A stretch of 64,000 nt of DNA, taken from NCBI GenBank assembly GCA_003339415.1, contig PDHQ01000184.1, positions 1 to 64,000 of the forward strand. The letters are read 5' to 3'. The notes beneath the pieces were generated by a model. The model saw only the letters and a program-made list of their open reading frames with translations, searched no databases and was not told the DNA's origin. The position numbers were made by a program, and so were the translations under genes. Numbering within the stretch: position 1 is the stretch's first letter; the number at the start of each line of letters is the position of its first letter. Source of the stretch: Ophiocordyceps camponoti-saundersi (nom. inval.). Its lineage: Eukaryota; Ascomycota; Sordariomycetes; Hypocreales; Ophiocordycipitaceae. Positions 24,101 to 34,802 of the stretch are shown one piece after another.

Positions 24101-26476
24101 CTTTTTTTAATAATTTAAAAATAAGCTACTTAAGTAAATAAGAATATTATTAAAGTAGGTAATTATAAAATCCTTAAGGAAGTCGCTTAAAAATATATTA
24201 ATATACCGCTAGAATAAAGTAAGGGCGCTAGCTAGATTAAAAAGATAAATAAGGTATTTAAATAGCTTAAAATATATATAGAAAGTAGTTAAATATTCCT
24301 TACCTTTTACGATATATATTTTATAAAAGGCGGCATATATATTAAGCTTAGTAAATTATTAGGCGCTAGAAAGATTATATAGAGTTTCCTTTATAAGGGG
24401 TAAGAGGTAGCGGTCTTACTTAGTAAGTTTATTTAAGGTATAGTAATTAATATAAAACTACTAGCCGCCTTTAAGCTTCTTAGTAAAAAGGACTAAGGTA
24501 GCTATAAATAATAAGCTAGTATAAATCTAACTTTTATTTATTAAGTTAGTAATTTATTTTTATATTTTAAGGAGATATTTACGCGGTATATTATATAGCG
24601 GGCCTTATAATAATAATAAGAGGGATCTATTAAGCTATTATTATAAATAGATATAGTAATCGTATATATTATAATAAGGGGGAAATATATTAGCTTTCTT
24701 TTTATCGAAAAAGTTATAAAAGTTAAGTACCTTAGAAAGTAAAGAAACTAGGGAGGTAAAGGGAGCTAGTATATTAACTTATAAAACGCGTAAAATATCT
24801 TATAAGCTTATAATAAGGAAGTAGTAACTTATTTATTAATAAGATTTATATTTTATTAACGCGGTAAAGGTTAAGCTAAATATAATAACTATATAATATT
24901 TTAAAGTTTACGTTTTATTATATAAAATAATAAGGTTATTTACGAAATAAATTATAAAATATTACTATTTCGTATAAAGAGATATATTATACCGCGCTAT
25001 CTATAATAAGCTAAGAATTATATCTTAAGTTAAGCTAGGGATTATATATATAACTATAAATATCTACTAGCTATCGATATTAGCGATAAACTAAATAAGA
25101 TAACGGATTAGGGAGGATTCCTTAAAATAAACTTATTTCTAATAGCGAGTATAAATTATAATACGGATTATATATAAGGTAGGAAAAAGGATATATTAAA
25201 GATAGTAATATTATACCTAAGACTCGCTTATAATAGCGTAGTAATTATAGCTACTATTTACTTACGCGTTAATAAAAATAATAAAATTTATAAGAATAAG
25301 GATAAGGAGAGGACTAGCGTTTATATTTCTTATAATATCTATAAATTAGTTTTTTAAATTATTATCTATTAAATTAACGCAATTACTTTCCCCTTATAAA
25401 AAACTTAATATAGGGGGGATTTTTTTCCCTAATTTAAATAAATATTTTAGTTAGCTTTTTTAGTTTTTATAAAATATATAGAAAAAGATAAGGGTAATAA
25501 TAAGTATATTAAGTAATCCCTTATAAAATAGCTTACTTAGCTATAATGTAAATAATAACTATTAACTTATTATTTACTATATTCTTTTATAAAAATATAA
25601 AAAGCGGAGTAGCGGAGTCCTAAGCGTTATTTTTTATATTTACCGCGCTTTTAACTACTAAAAGAGCGCGCTAAAATTATATTAGTTTAGCGGATATCTA
25701 TTATAAGTATATTAATATCTTAAGCTACTTAAGGGGAAATAAGAGAAAAAGGTATTTAATCTTTATTTTTAATTTAAAATAATTTAATATTAATAATAAT
25801 AAAATAAATATAAGCTATAGCTAAAATATAATTATTAAAAGGGATATCGCGTCCGAGATAATAATATTATAACTTAGGGGTAAATATATAATATAAATAT
25901 ATAACTTTAATTTTATCCGCTTACGTAATACCCCTTAAAAGCGAAAATTTTACCTTAAAATAAATAAGGAAATTAGAGAATAACTTAAAAGTACCTTAAA
26001 AGAGTTTTTCTAACTTTATTATAGCTATTTAATAGCGGTAAAGATTAATAAATATAATATTAAAATATTTAAAAAAAAATTTAACTTTATATTAATATTC
26101 CTTATTACGCTTAAAAAATAAAGCTACTTTAAACTAAATAGTAAATAATAAATATTAATAAAGGAAAACTTATTAGTTATAATTATTATTAATAAAAGCG
26201 TAATTTGCTAATAGCTTATATAATATTAAGGCCCGCTAAGCTAGAAAAAATATCTTATTATTATTAAAAAAAAAGCTAGAAAGGAGAGGCTTCCTTTATA
26301 ATAGCTATAGCGAAAAATCTAGCTAAGGCTACTAATATTACGTTAAGGAGTAAATTATATTACGTTATACTTATAAAACCTCTTATAGCTTAGAAATTAT
26401 TACTTACTATTATTAAAGCTAAGTAATAATTACCTTTTAAGAGATAAGGTTATCTATTATAATAATAGTTATTTTA
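21117..26476 (+). pseudogene. LTR-2 interior, unidentified coding remnant
   Basis: The stretch 22040-25400 holds less mutated CpG-keeping patches and looks coding. One plus frame can be followed through it, but at roughly one stop in eight codons this is not clearly better than chance in such TA-rich sequence. Individual patches read as basic, helical protein (for example near 23040-23140 and 25060-25120). I recognise no YVDD/YLDD-type polymerase motif, integrase or RNase H signature. Confidence 0.35.
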
Positions 26477-26662
26477 TATAAAAGTTCGGCCTCTAGGCTA
26501 TTTGTAAGGAGGTAACTCTATTATTTAGAATAACTATAAAGAGCTATATAAAAGAGGTTATAACGCCTAATAGGGGTAGGCAATCCGCGCGCGCATCGCG
26601 CGCGGATATAACTAATTACCTTATATAACTTAGTTATTCGGGCATAGCTTAAGTCCCTTATA
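26477..26662 (+). repeat. Right LTR of LTR-2
   Basis: Partner of the left LTR. It contains a perfect hairpin with 11-bp GC-rich arms (ATCCGCGCGCG and its complement, 26583-26607, loop CAT). Confidence 0.9.
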
Positions 26663-26940
26663 AAGTTTATAAAATATATAAAAGTTAGTTATAATTAATT
26701 ATATTAAAATTACTAATTTAATAATAGCTTACTTATATTAATAAAAGTAACTTTTTTTTATATACTTTTAAGCTTTAAGTTACTAATTTATAAAAATAAC
26801 TTCTTAATTAAAAAGGTATCTTAATTAGGAAAGCTTAATAAGAAAATATATACTTAAGTATATATTATATATATAAGGGGTATATAGCTATATATTAAGA
26901 GGTTAAAAAGTATATATTAAGGCTTTAAATAAGTATATAC

Positions 26941-27150
26941 TATTAAGGAGTAACTAGAAGCTAAAAGGGAATACCCGCCTATTCCTTAGTAAGTTATAGC
27001 CTAAACCCCTTTACTATATATAAAGGTATAAGCAAAAAAGTATATAATATATAAGTCCCTCGTTCTTTATATATCGGGTATTATATAAGCTATCGTAATT
27101 AAATTACGATATATAAGTAATTATAACTAAGCGTAGCTTAGTCCTTTATA
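26941..27150 (+). repeat. Left LTR of the TRIM
   Basis: Partner of 27321-27530. Same length, with a few C/T and G/A differences. Confidence 0.88.
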
Positions 27151-27320
27151 TACCCTCAGGCCTTAAGCTACCCCGTAGTAGCGACCCCTAGCAACCCCTA
27201 GCTTATATTACGCACCCCCTAGGACCTTATACGTAACCCTTACTACCTTAGCCTTATTAGCCTAAGTAACCGCTACCTAGTAACTTAAACTTATAACCTT
27301 AAGAGTATAACTTATATATA
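27151..27320 (+). other. TRIM interior
   Basis: A 170-bp non-coding interior with repeated CCCCTAG/ACCCCTAGC-like strings and several surviving CpA sites. Both it and the LTR-2 interior begin with TACCC right after the left LTR. Confidence 0.6.
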
Positions 27321-27530
27321 TATTAAGGAGCGACTAGAAGCTAAAAGGGAATACTAGCTTATTCCTTAGTAGGTTATAGCCTAAACCCCTTTACTATATA
27401 TAAAGGTATAGGCAAAAAAGTACGTAATATATAAGTCCCTCGTTCCTTATATATCGGGTATTATATAAGCTATCGTAGTTAAACTGCGATATATAAGTAA
27501 CTATAACTAGGCGTAGCCTAGTCCTTTATA
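27321..27530 (+). repeat. Right LTR of the TRIM
   Basis: Partner of 26941-27150, immediately followed by the TATAC duplication. It retains one TpG (CTGCGA) where the left LTR has TTACGA. Confidence 0.88.
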
Positions 27531-29411
27531 TATACTAGTATATATAAGTAATATATATTACTACTCTCTTTATCTTTCCTTATCTTATCCTTCTTTCCTT
27601 ATTATTCCTTATATTATATAATATTATATAATATTATTATAGCTAATAGCTACTTCTCTTATATATATTATATATTTTACGTAGCTTTAAGCTAGCTACG
27701 GTTTTACTACGCTATAAAGGGTTTTACCTTTTATAAAAGGGCTTTTTTTACTTAACTTATTATTAAAGTTTTAGTAGCTTTTATAGCTATTAACGTAATA
27801 ATATAATAATAATATTACTAAGAGTTAGGAATTAATAACTTTTTACTTAAGTAAAAAGTTTAAAGCTACTCTTTTTAATAAGTTTATATTAAAGTAATTA
27901 TAAGCTTTAATAAATATTTTTATAAGTTTAATAAAAGTTAAGTTAATAACTTACGCTATAATAAACTTAGCGTTTTTTTAATTAACCTTTTTTTTAGTTT
28001 TATATTGAGGAAATTATATAAATTAAGCTAAACCTTATTATTAACTTTAAAGTATTTAGCTACTTATTAAGTCTTATTAGCTTAAAACTTTAAAGTTTAT
28101 AAAGATAAAATATTAATAGCTTAGTAAAAGTTTAAAAACTTATTATAATTATTTTATAAAATCCTTAGCTTAACTTTTAAGATTCCTTATTAACGCTTAT
28201 AAAATATTAAAGTTTAATAATATTATTATTAAAGCTTAAAACTTATAAATAGTAAAAAATAATATTATCCTTAAAGCTAAATAAACTTTATTATTTAGTA
28301 TAAGCTAAGCTATAAAAAGCTATAGATCTTAATTATTTTAATTATAAAAAACTATTACTTAAAAGTAAGCTTATATCTTTTTAACTCTTTTATACCTTTT
28401 ATTAATTTATAGATAATAAGTTATATTAAGTATTTAATTAATTTTATAAAGTTAATAAAAATAGTTTTAAAACTTACTAATTTAATTTATTCCTTTCTTA
28501 CTTATAATAATACTTTGCTATTAGTAAAACTATATAAAATACTAAAAAATCGCTTTATATAAAATAAAGCGTTTATTAAAATTATTAGCTTAAGTAAATT
28601 TCTTTACTTTATTAGTTTTTTATTACTTATAAGTGCTTATTTCTATATTTTATAAAAAGGAAATTTATTATAAAGTTTATTTATATATATTAATAAAACT
28701 AATTTAAAGTAAATAATAACTTAAGAAAAGTAGTTTTAAAGCTTTAATCTTATTATAAGTATTATAATTCCTAAAAAATTAATAAATATATTATTATTAA
28801 AATAGCTAAAAAAAATTTTAAATTATAAAAGCTATTATATTTTCCTTTTTAAAATAGCTAACTAAAGCTTAGTTATAAATTATTTAAATTATATAATTTT
28901 ATAATATATTAAGTAAAAAAGCTAGCGTTTTTTTAAAGTTTTTTATTATAATAATTAAAGCTTTTAAGACTTAAAGCTTATTATAAAAATATAATTTTTC
29001 TTTTATATTAATAAAATAATTTATAATTTAAACTTTATAGTTTTTTTATATTATAGCTTAGTAAGCTTTTAAAAAATAAGGTTTTATAATATTATTCTAT
29101 TTTTTAGTTTTTATAATTTCTTATTAAAGAAAACTTAAATTTTTAGTAAAATATTATCTTATAAAGTTTTTAGCGTTTTTTATAGCTAAGCTTTTATTTT
29201 ATTATTTATCTTTTTTTTCTTTTTTTAAAATATTTATAAAGTCTTTTAAAATATTAATTATTATTATTTAAAGGTAAAATTAAAAAGCTTTTTTAAAACT
29301 TATCTATATAAAGTAAGCGTTTTCTTTTCCGTAATTAAAAGTTTATTCTAATTCTTATAAGAAAAAGTATTTAAAACTATAGCTTATTTAAAAAGTTAAT
29401 AATAAATCTTA

Positions 29412-31275
29412 ATAACTTTTATATATTTTATAAACTCCGCGCTTATAATAATATAGATATAAACTCCTTATTCTTATATTATAAGTAAACTCTACTCCCT
29501 TTATTACCTTATAATAATAGCTAGCCGCGCTTAAAGCGACTTTAAGGGGGAAAATAATACTATATAAGTTAATTATAATTACGAAAATTTTTCACTTAAA
29601 ATATAGCTTTACTTTAAATTATAATAATCTTAAACTTAAGGGTTTATTATACTTATTACCTTATTAGAAGCTAAGGTAAATATTAGTAAAATTATTTCGG
29701 GAGATATTTTTATTTTTATATAAATAATTATCGAATAATTAATAAAGTTTAGAAAGGTTTAAGGAGGCGCCCCCTTTACTCCGATTTTATTAATAAGTAA
29801 TATCTCTTTAGCTATTATAGTTATAATTTCCTCTTTTTTTATAATTTTAGGGGGAGCGGAACTCCTTTAATATAGGCTATAATTATAGCTAAAGCGCTAA
29901 AAAAGATTATCGAAAAGTAAATTCTTAAGTAATATAAATAATAGCTTATAATTTACTTTAACTTTATAGCTATTTTACTCTAAGTTTAAAGCCTTAAGGT
30001 AATAATAATAAATATTAATTATAAACTTTATAAATAAAGCTAAGCTTTTATAATAAGAATATTACTTAATAATAATATTATAATAATATTTTAAGGTATT
30101 ATTTCTAAGCTTTAGTTTAATTTAAAATAGCTTTATATTATTTTTTAAGAAAAAATATATTTAATTAATAAAGGTTATATTTTTATTATAAAAAAGGTAT
30201 TAGTATAAGCTTTATAATAAGCGGTAAGAAAGCTTTTTAAAAGAAGATTAAATTATTAAATAAAGTTTTAATAATATAACTATATATAAAAAGATATTAT
30301 TCTAAAACTTAATAAAATTTCCTAGTAATTATTATTAATAATATAGCAGATATAAACTAAATTTATAATAAAGATATAATAATATAAGTAAAGCTTTTTA
30401 ACGCTAAACTATATATATTAAAAGTCTAACCTTAATAATATTTTAAATATTATTAATTTAAATATATTATTAAATATTATATAATAAAATTATAATATAA
30501 TAAATATTTTATTACTTTATATATAAAAAAGAAGTTTACTTACTTTATAGCTTATAGGAAAAGATTATACTATTACCTTTTTTATTAAAAATCTTACCTT
30601 AAGTAAAGTTAACTTTACTTTAAAATAAAAGTAATATAGGATTAGGTAAAAAATATATATATTATTTAACTTTAGAGGTTTATAAACTAAAATTTTATAT
30701 ATATCGCCCCTCCTCCCCTTTTAGCGCTAACTAAAAACTAATAATAGCTAGGGTAAAAACGCTAAAAAGTAAATATAATAATACCCCCTCCTCTAACTCT
30801 AATTTTATACTTATTTATAATTTTACTATAATAGCTTAGCTATTTTTTAAAATTAGCTATTATAAAGTTTATTATAAAATAATAAAATTTTTATATATAT
30901 TTATACTATATTAATAAAGTTTTAATTAATTATATTATTAAGGCCGCTTTAATTAAATATAAAGATTAAGTTTATAATAATAATAATAGCTAAGAGAATA
31001 AGTAAGCTATATAAACTTTATATTAAACTTAATTTATATATATTTTTATTATAGTAAAGTTTATTTTAAGGGAAATATTAGCTTTTTAAATTATTAGTTA
31101 ATACTTAACTTATTAAATATATAAAATACTAGGTATAAGCGGGGTTTAACTTTAAGCTAAGGTAACGCTTAAGGGGAAGGTTTTACTTTAAGTTTTTTAG
31201 TTTTTCCCCCTTTTAGAATATATATAAAAAAGTTTTAAGCTAGATAAGGTATATTAGTATATAAATATTATTATT
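29412..31275 (-). mobile_element. Family D full-length copy D6 (1.86 kb)
   Basis: Flanked by the 13-bp duplication ATAATAAATCTTA (29399-29411 and 31276-31288). Its length matches D8 (1,862 bp), so about 1.86 kb is the full element. In this orientation the tail is on the right: the module reads on the plus strand at 31179-31207 (GGTTTT, 16 nt, TTTTTCC) and the AT tail follows near 31260-31275. The recoverable ORF is on the minus strand. Confidence 0.85.
31179..31207 (+). other. Shared tail module of D6
   Basis: GGTTTT, a 16-nt spacer, then TTTTTCC, about 60-70 nt before the AT-rich tail end. It matches the spacing in families A, X and the SINE, although the spacer sequence differs. Confidence 0.75.
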
Positions 31276-31984
31276 ATAATAAATCTTAAAATTAAATTAT
31301 AATAAGTATTTAGCTTAATATATTTATTTTTTTAGAAAATATTAATAAATTATAAAATACTTAAAGTTTTTATAATTAATAATAATAATTAAGCTATTAT
31401 AATTATATACCTTAATATATTATTATATTAATATTTAATAATTATTTATATTTTTTATTATATATAAGATAAATATATTTAGCTATATTTATTTTATAGA
31501 AAAAAACGCTATTAGCTATTTTTACTTATTTTATTTTTAGTAAAAATAACCTTTTATAGCGTATATACTAATATCCGCTTTTAAAATATAAAGTTTTTAA
31601 AGTTTTATTTTATTAATAAAAAGGCTTTTATAAATAAATTCTTAACTTTTTAAAAAGCTTACTTTAAGCTTAAACTTTAAATAAACTTAACTTTTTTCTT
31701 TATAAAGTTTATTAATAGTTTTATTATTTTAGTAAAATTTATAATAAAAAATTAATAAAAGTTAATAAGTTTTAAAAATTTATAAAAGCTTTTAAAGGAA
31801 ATTAGCGCTACTTAGTTAATAATTATCTTAATCTTTTCTTAGTTTACTTTAAGCTTAATTTTTACTAATATTATAAAACTTAAATATTTTATATTTTTAA
31901 ACTATAAATTTATACTTATTTAAGTTTATATAAAGCTTATATTCTTAAAGTTTATAAAAAACTAAGTAAACTTTATAAAAATAA

Positions 31985-33876
31985 TCTTTCTTAATATTAT
32001 AATAATAATATTTATATATTAGTATACTTTATATAGCTTAGAACTATCTTATATATATTTTAAAAAGGGGAAAAACTAAAAAGCTTAGAGTAAAACCCTC
32101 CTCTTAAGCGTTACCTTAACTTTATATTAAACCCCGCTTATATCTAATACTTTATATATTTAATAAGTTAAATATTAACTAATAATTTAAAAGCTAATAT
32201 TTCCCCTAAAGCGAACTTTATAATAATAAAAATATATATAAACTAAGTTTAATATAAAATTTATATAGCTTACTTATTCTCTTAGCTATTATTATTACTA
32301 TAAACTAGATTCTTATATTTAATTAAAATAGCTTAATTAATTTAATTAATTAAAGCCTTATTAATATAGCTTAAAAATATATAAAAATTTTACTATCTTA
32401 TAATAAACTTTATAATAGCTAATTGAAAAAATAGCTAGATAAAAATAAAGAAAATAATATAAGAAAAAGTTATAAAATATAAAAAAATAAAAAACACGCT
32501 TTTTATCTATAACTAGAAAAAATAAAAGTTTAAAAATATAATAAAAAACGTAATTTTAAAATAATAAATTTAACTTAAAACTTTTATATATTTTCTAAAC
32601 TTTACGCTTATAATAATATAAATATAAACTTCTTATTTTAATATTATAAGTAGACTCTACTCCTTTTATTACCTTATAGCGATAGTAAGCTATATTTAAA
32701 ATAACTCTAAAAAGGGAGGGCGACGCTATATAAGTTAACTATAACTATAAAAATTTTTTACTTAAAATATAGCTTTACTTTAAATTATAATAGCTTTTAA
32801 TTTAAAAGTTTATTATACTTATTATTTTATTAAAAGCTAAGGTAAATATTAATAAGATTATTTTAAAAAATATTATAGTTTTTATAAAAGTAATTATTAA
32901 ATAAGTAGTAAAGTTTAAAAAGGTTTAAAAAGGCGCTTTCTTTCTTATAACTTTATTAATAAGTAATAATATAATTTTATTATTATTTTACTTTAAGTTT
33001 AAAGCTTTAAAATAATTATAATAAATATTAATTATAAACTTTATAAGTAACGCTAAGCTTTTATAATAAGGAAACTATTTAATAATAATATTATAATAAT
33101 ATTTTAAGATATTATTTATAAGCTTTAGTTTAATATAAAATAGCTAAATATTATTTTTAAAGAAAAAGTATACTTTATTAATAAAAGTTATATTTTAATT
33201 ATAAAAGAAGTATTATTATAAGCTTTATAATAAAGTAATAAAAAAGCTTTTTAGAAAAAAAATTAAGTTTTTAAATAAGGTTTTAATATAATTATATATA
33301 AAAAGATATTATTTAAAAACTTAGTAAAATATTTTAATAATTATTATTAGTAATATAGTAAATATAAATTAAATTTATAATAAAAGTATAAAAATATAAA
33401 TAAAGATTTTTAATATTAAACTTTATATATTAAAAGTTTAAGTTTAATAATATTTTAATTATTATTAACTTAAATATATTATTAAATATTATATAGTAAA
33501 GTTATAATATAATAAATACTTTACTACTTTATTTATAAAAAATAAACTACTTATTTTAAAGCTTATAAGAAAAAATTATATTATTACTCTTTTTATTAAA
33601 AATCTTACTTTAAGTAAAGTTAACTTTATTTTAAAATAAAAATAGTATAAGATTAAGTAAAAAATATATATATTTCCTAATTTTAGAGATTTATAAACTA
33701 AAATATTATATATATTACCCCTTTTCCCTTTTTAGTATTAACTAAAGTTTAATAATAGCTAAGGCGGAAACGCTAAAAAGTAAATATAATAATACTTTCT
33801 TTATTTTTTTTAAAAACTTATTTATAACTTAATTATAATAAGGTAACTATATTTTAAAATTAGCTATTATAAAATA
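31985..33876. mobile_element. Family D copy D7 with internal inversion
   Basis: The left part (about 31985-32444) is the tail-end 440 bp of D in D8 orientation, with the module in reverse at 32071-32099. The right part (about 32581-33876) is the rest of D in the opposite orientation, running from the tail-distal end back to the same internal breakpoint. The two parts overlap by about 25 bp of D sequence around TATAATAGCTAATT. Between them lie about 136 bp of A-rich sequence not found in D. I found no clear TSD. Confidence 0.7.
32445..32580. other. A-rich filler at the D7 inversion joint
   Basis: About 136 bp dominated by A runs, with one retained ACACGC. No match to D or to other families here was noticed. 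It could be captured RNA-derived sequence, non-templated filler or target DNA. Confidence 0.45.
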
Positions 33877-34176
33877 TATAACTTTTATAATTATAAATAA
33901 GTAAGGTCCTTATTTATACTTAACGCTATAATATTATAAGAATTTAATACTTTATACTTTTTAAAGTTAAACTCCGCTAAAAGAATAGCTTTAAATATAT
34001 AGTTATAAGGCGGTCCGCCTCTTAGTCCGCTATTAATATTAATAATATTTAATAGTAAAACTTAAAAGCTTAACTAATCTTAATAATATTTATATATAAG
34101 TAAAAGTTAATATAATATAGCTATTAACTTTAATAACTTATTTATTAATATTTTTTAAATTTTAATAAATTTTATT

Positions 34177-34760
34177 CTAAAGCTGCCTACTCCTCCTCTA
34201 CCGCTAGCTCCTCCTCCTTACCGGACGCGGCATAGTCGCTAACCGGCGTTATAAAGTTTTCGTTACTAGATATATTATTAACTAGACTATCTTAAATAGG
34301 ACTAGAGATCTCCTTATAAGGAGGCGGCGCGGTCTTAGCACGGGTATTAGTAATATCCTCCCCGGCGGCAGGGGTAACCTTAACGCTTAGGGTAGGAGTA
34401 GTCTCGGGCTTACTAAGCTTATTAGCCTTAAACTCGGACTCGGACTTAGACTTAATAGGTACCGGGGCGGAAGCGGAACTAATAATAGGAGGCGGAGTAT
34501 AGAGGATAGGAGGACGATTAGTAAGAAACGGGCTCCCTTATAAGCGCGCTTTATTCTTAGTAGCGCGGCGGATATAGCATAGCTCCTCGGTTAACTATTT
34601 AAAAAAGTTAATTACTTATATATAGAAAATACGCTATTTTTATATCTAAGCTAATATAGTAATAATAAGTTAGTTAGCGCTAGTTAAATTTTCGGTTACT
34701 TCGATAATAAGGTCCTCCTTAATAATAGGAGGCTATAAGCTTTAAAATAGTACGCGGCTA
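34177..34760 (-). pseudogene. Best preserved copy of the family A Gag-like ORF
   Basis: The minus strand reads about 195 codons with only TAA/TAG at Gln positions. In order it shows a helical part (TENLTSANQLITT, VFYIQVINFFKQLTEE), a basic stretch (RRATKNKARLQG), a Pro/Ser/Lys linker (PPILYTPPPI, VPIKSKSESE, SKPETTPTLSVKV), then an acidic end (GKEEELAVEEE). Cys and Arg codons that became Tyr or Lys in A1 and A2 are still present here. The truncation point at 34177 falls right after the acidic stretch. No named family recognised. Confidence 0.6.
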
Positions 34761-34802
34761 GCGGCCGCCTATATAACTTAATTAACGTAAGTATTATTAT
34801 AA

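Larger units (their letters stand above)
19625..26662 (+). mobile_element. LTR retrotransposon LTR-2, 7.0 kb, inserted in D5
   Basis: Two 186-bp direct repeats (19625-19810 and 26477-26662) flank a 6.7-kb interior. The 5-bp target duplication is GAGTT on the left (19620-19624) and AAGTT on the right (26663-26667), one RIP change apart. LTR ends are TATAA...TTATA (TG...CA after RIP). The interior carries the short A copy A4 with its own 13-bp duplication. Plus-strand frames were the easiest to read, but a pyrimidine-rich stretch right after the left LTR (TACCCCGCCGCCCTA) could be a polypurine tract of a minus-oriented element. Orientation is therefore not settled. Confidence 0.88.
17998..26690 (+). 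mobile_element. Family D copy D5, split by LTR-2
   Basis: Segments 17998-19624 and 26663-26690 match D8 (34803-36664) from about its position 160 to its end. The join is restored when LTR-2 and one copy of the 5-bp TSD are removed. Unlike the other D copies it lacks the first 160 bp, including the tail module, so its left side was lost by deletion or recombination. Confidence 0.75.
26941..27530 (+). mobile_element. TRIM-type miniature LTR element (590 bp)
   Basis: Two 210-bp direct repeats (26941-27150 and 27321-27530) enclose only 170 bp. The 5-bp duplication TATAC (26936-26940 and 27531-27535) flanks them, and the surrounding A5 sequence becomes continuous when the element and one duplication are removed. 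LTR ends are TATTAAGGAG...CCTTTATA. The interior keeps unusual C-rich strings and cannot code for a polymerase, so it must have moved with enzymes from another element. The orientation is arbitrary because no primer-binding site or polypurine tract is clear. Confidence 0.88.
26690..27835 (-). mobile_element. Truncated family A copy A5, carrying the TRIM
   Basis: Segments about 26690-26940 and 27536-27835 match the TTA-end 560 bp of family A in reverse, ending on the right in a TAATAATAT tract. A degraded tail module sits at about 27718-27750 (spacer roughly 17 nt). The gene-distal side is missing, as in A3 and A4. Its outer TSD is not clear. Confidence 0.75.
27836..31984. other. Unassigned AT-rich block, split by D6
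   Basis: Segments 27836-29411 and 31276-31984 flank D6 and join through its target duplication, so they were one sequence. They are among the most C/G-poor parts of the window. I could not align them to families A, X or D, to LTR-1 or LTR-2, or read a protein. They probably represent an older element eroded beyond recognition. Confidence 0.45.

Noticed and set aside
22040..25400. A single 1,100-codon open frame on the plus strand of LTR-2
   Set aside because: I followed it through, but stops occur about once per eight codons, close to what TA-rich RIP sequence gives by chance, so only parts may be coding.
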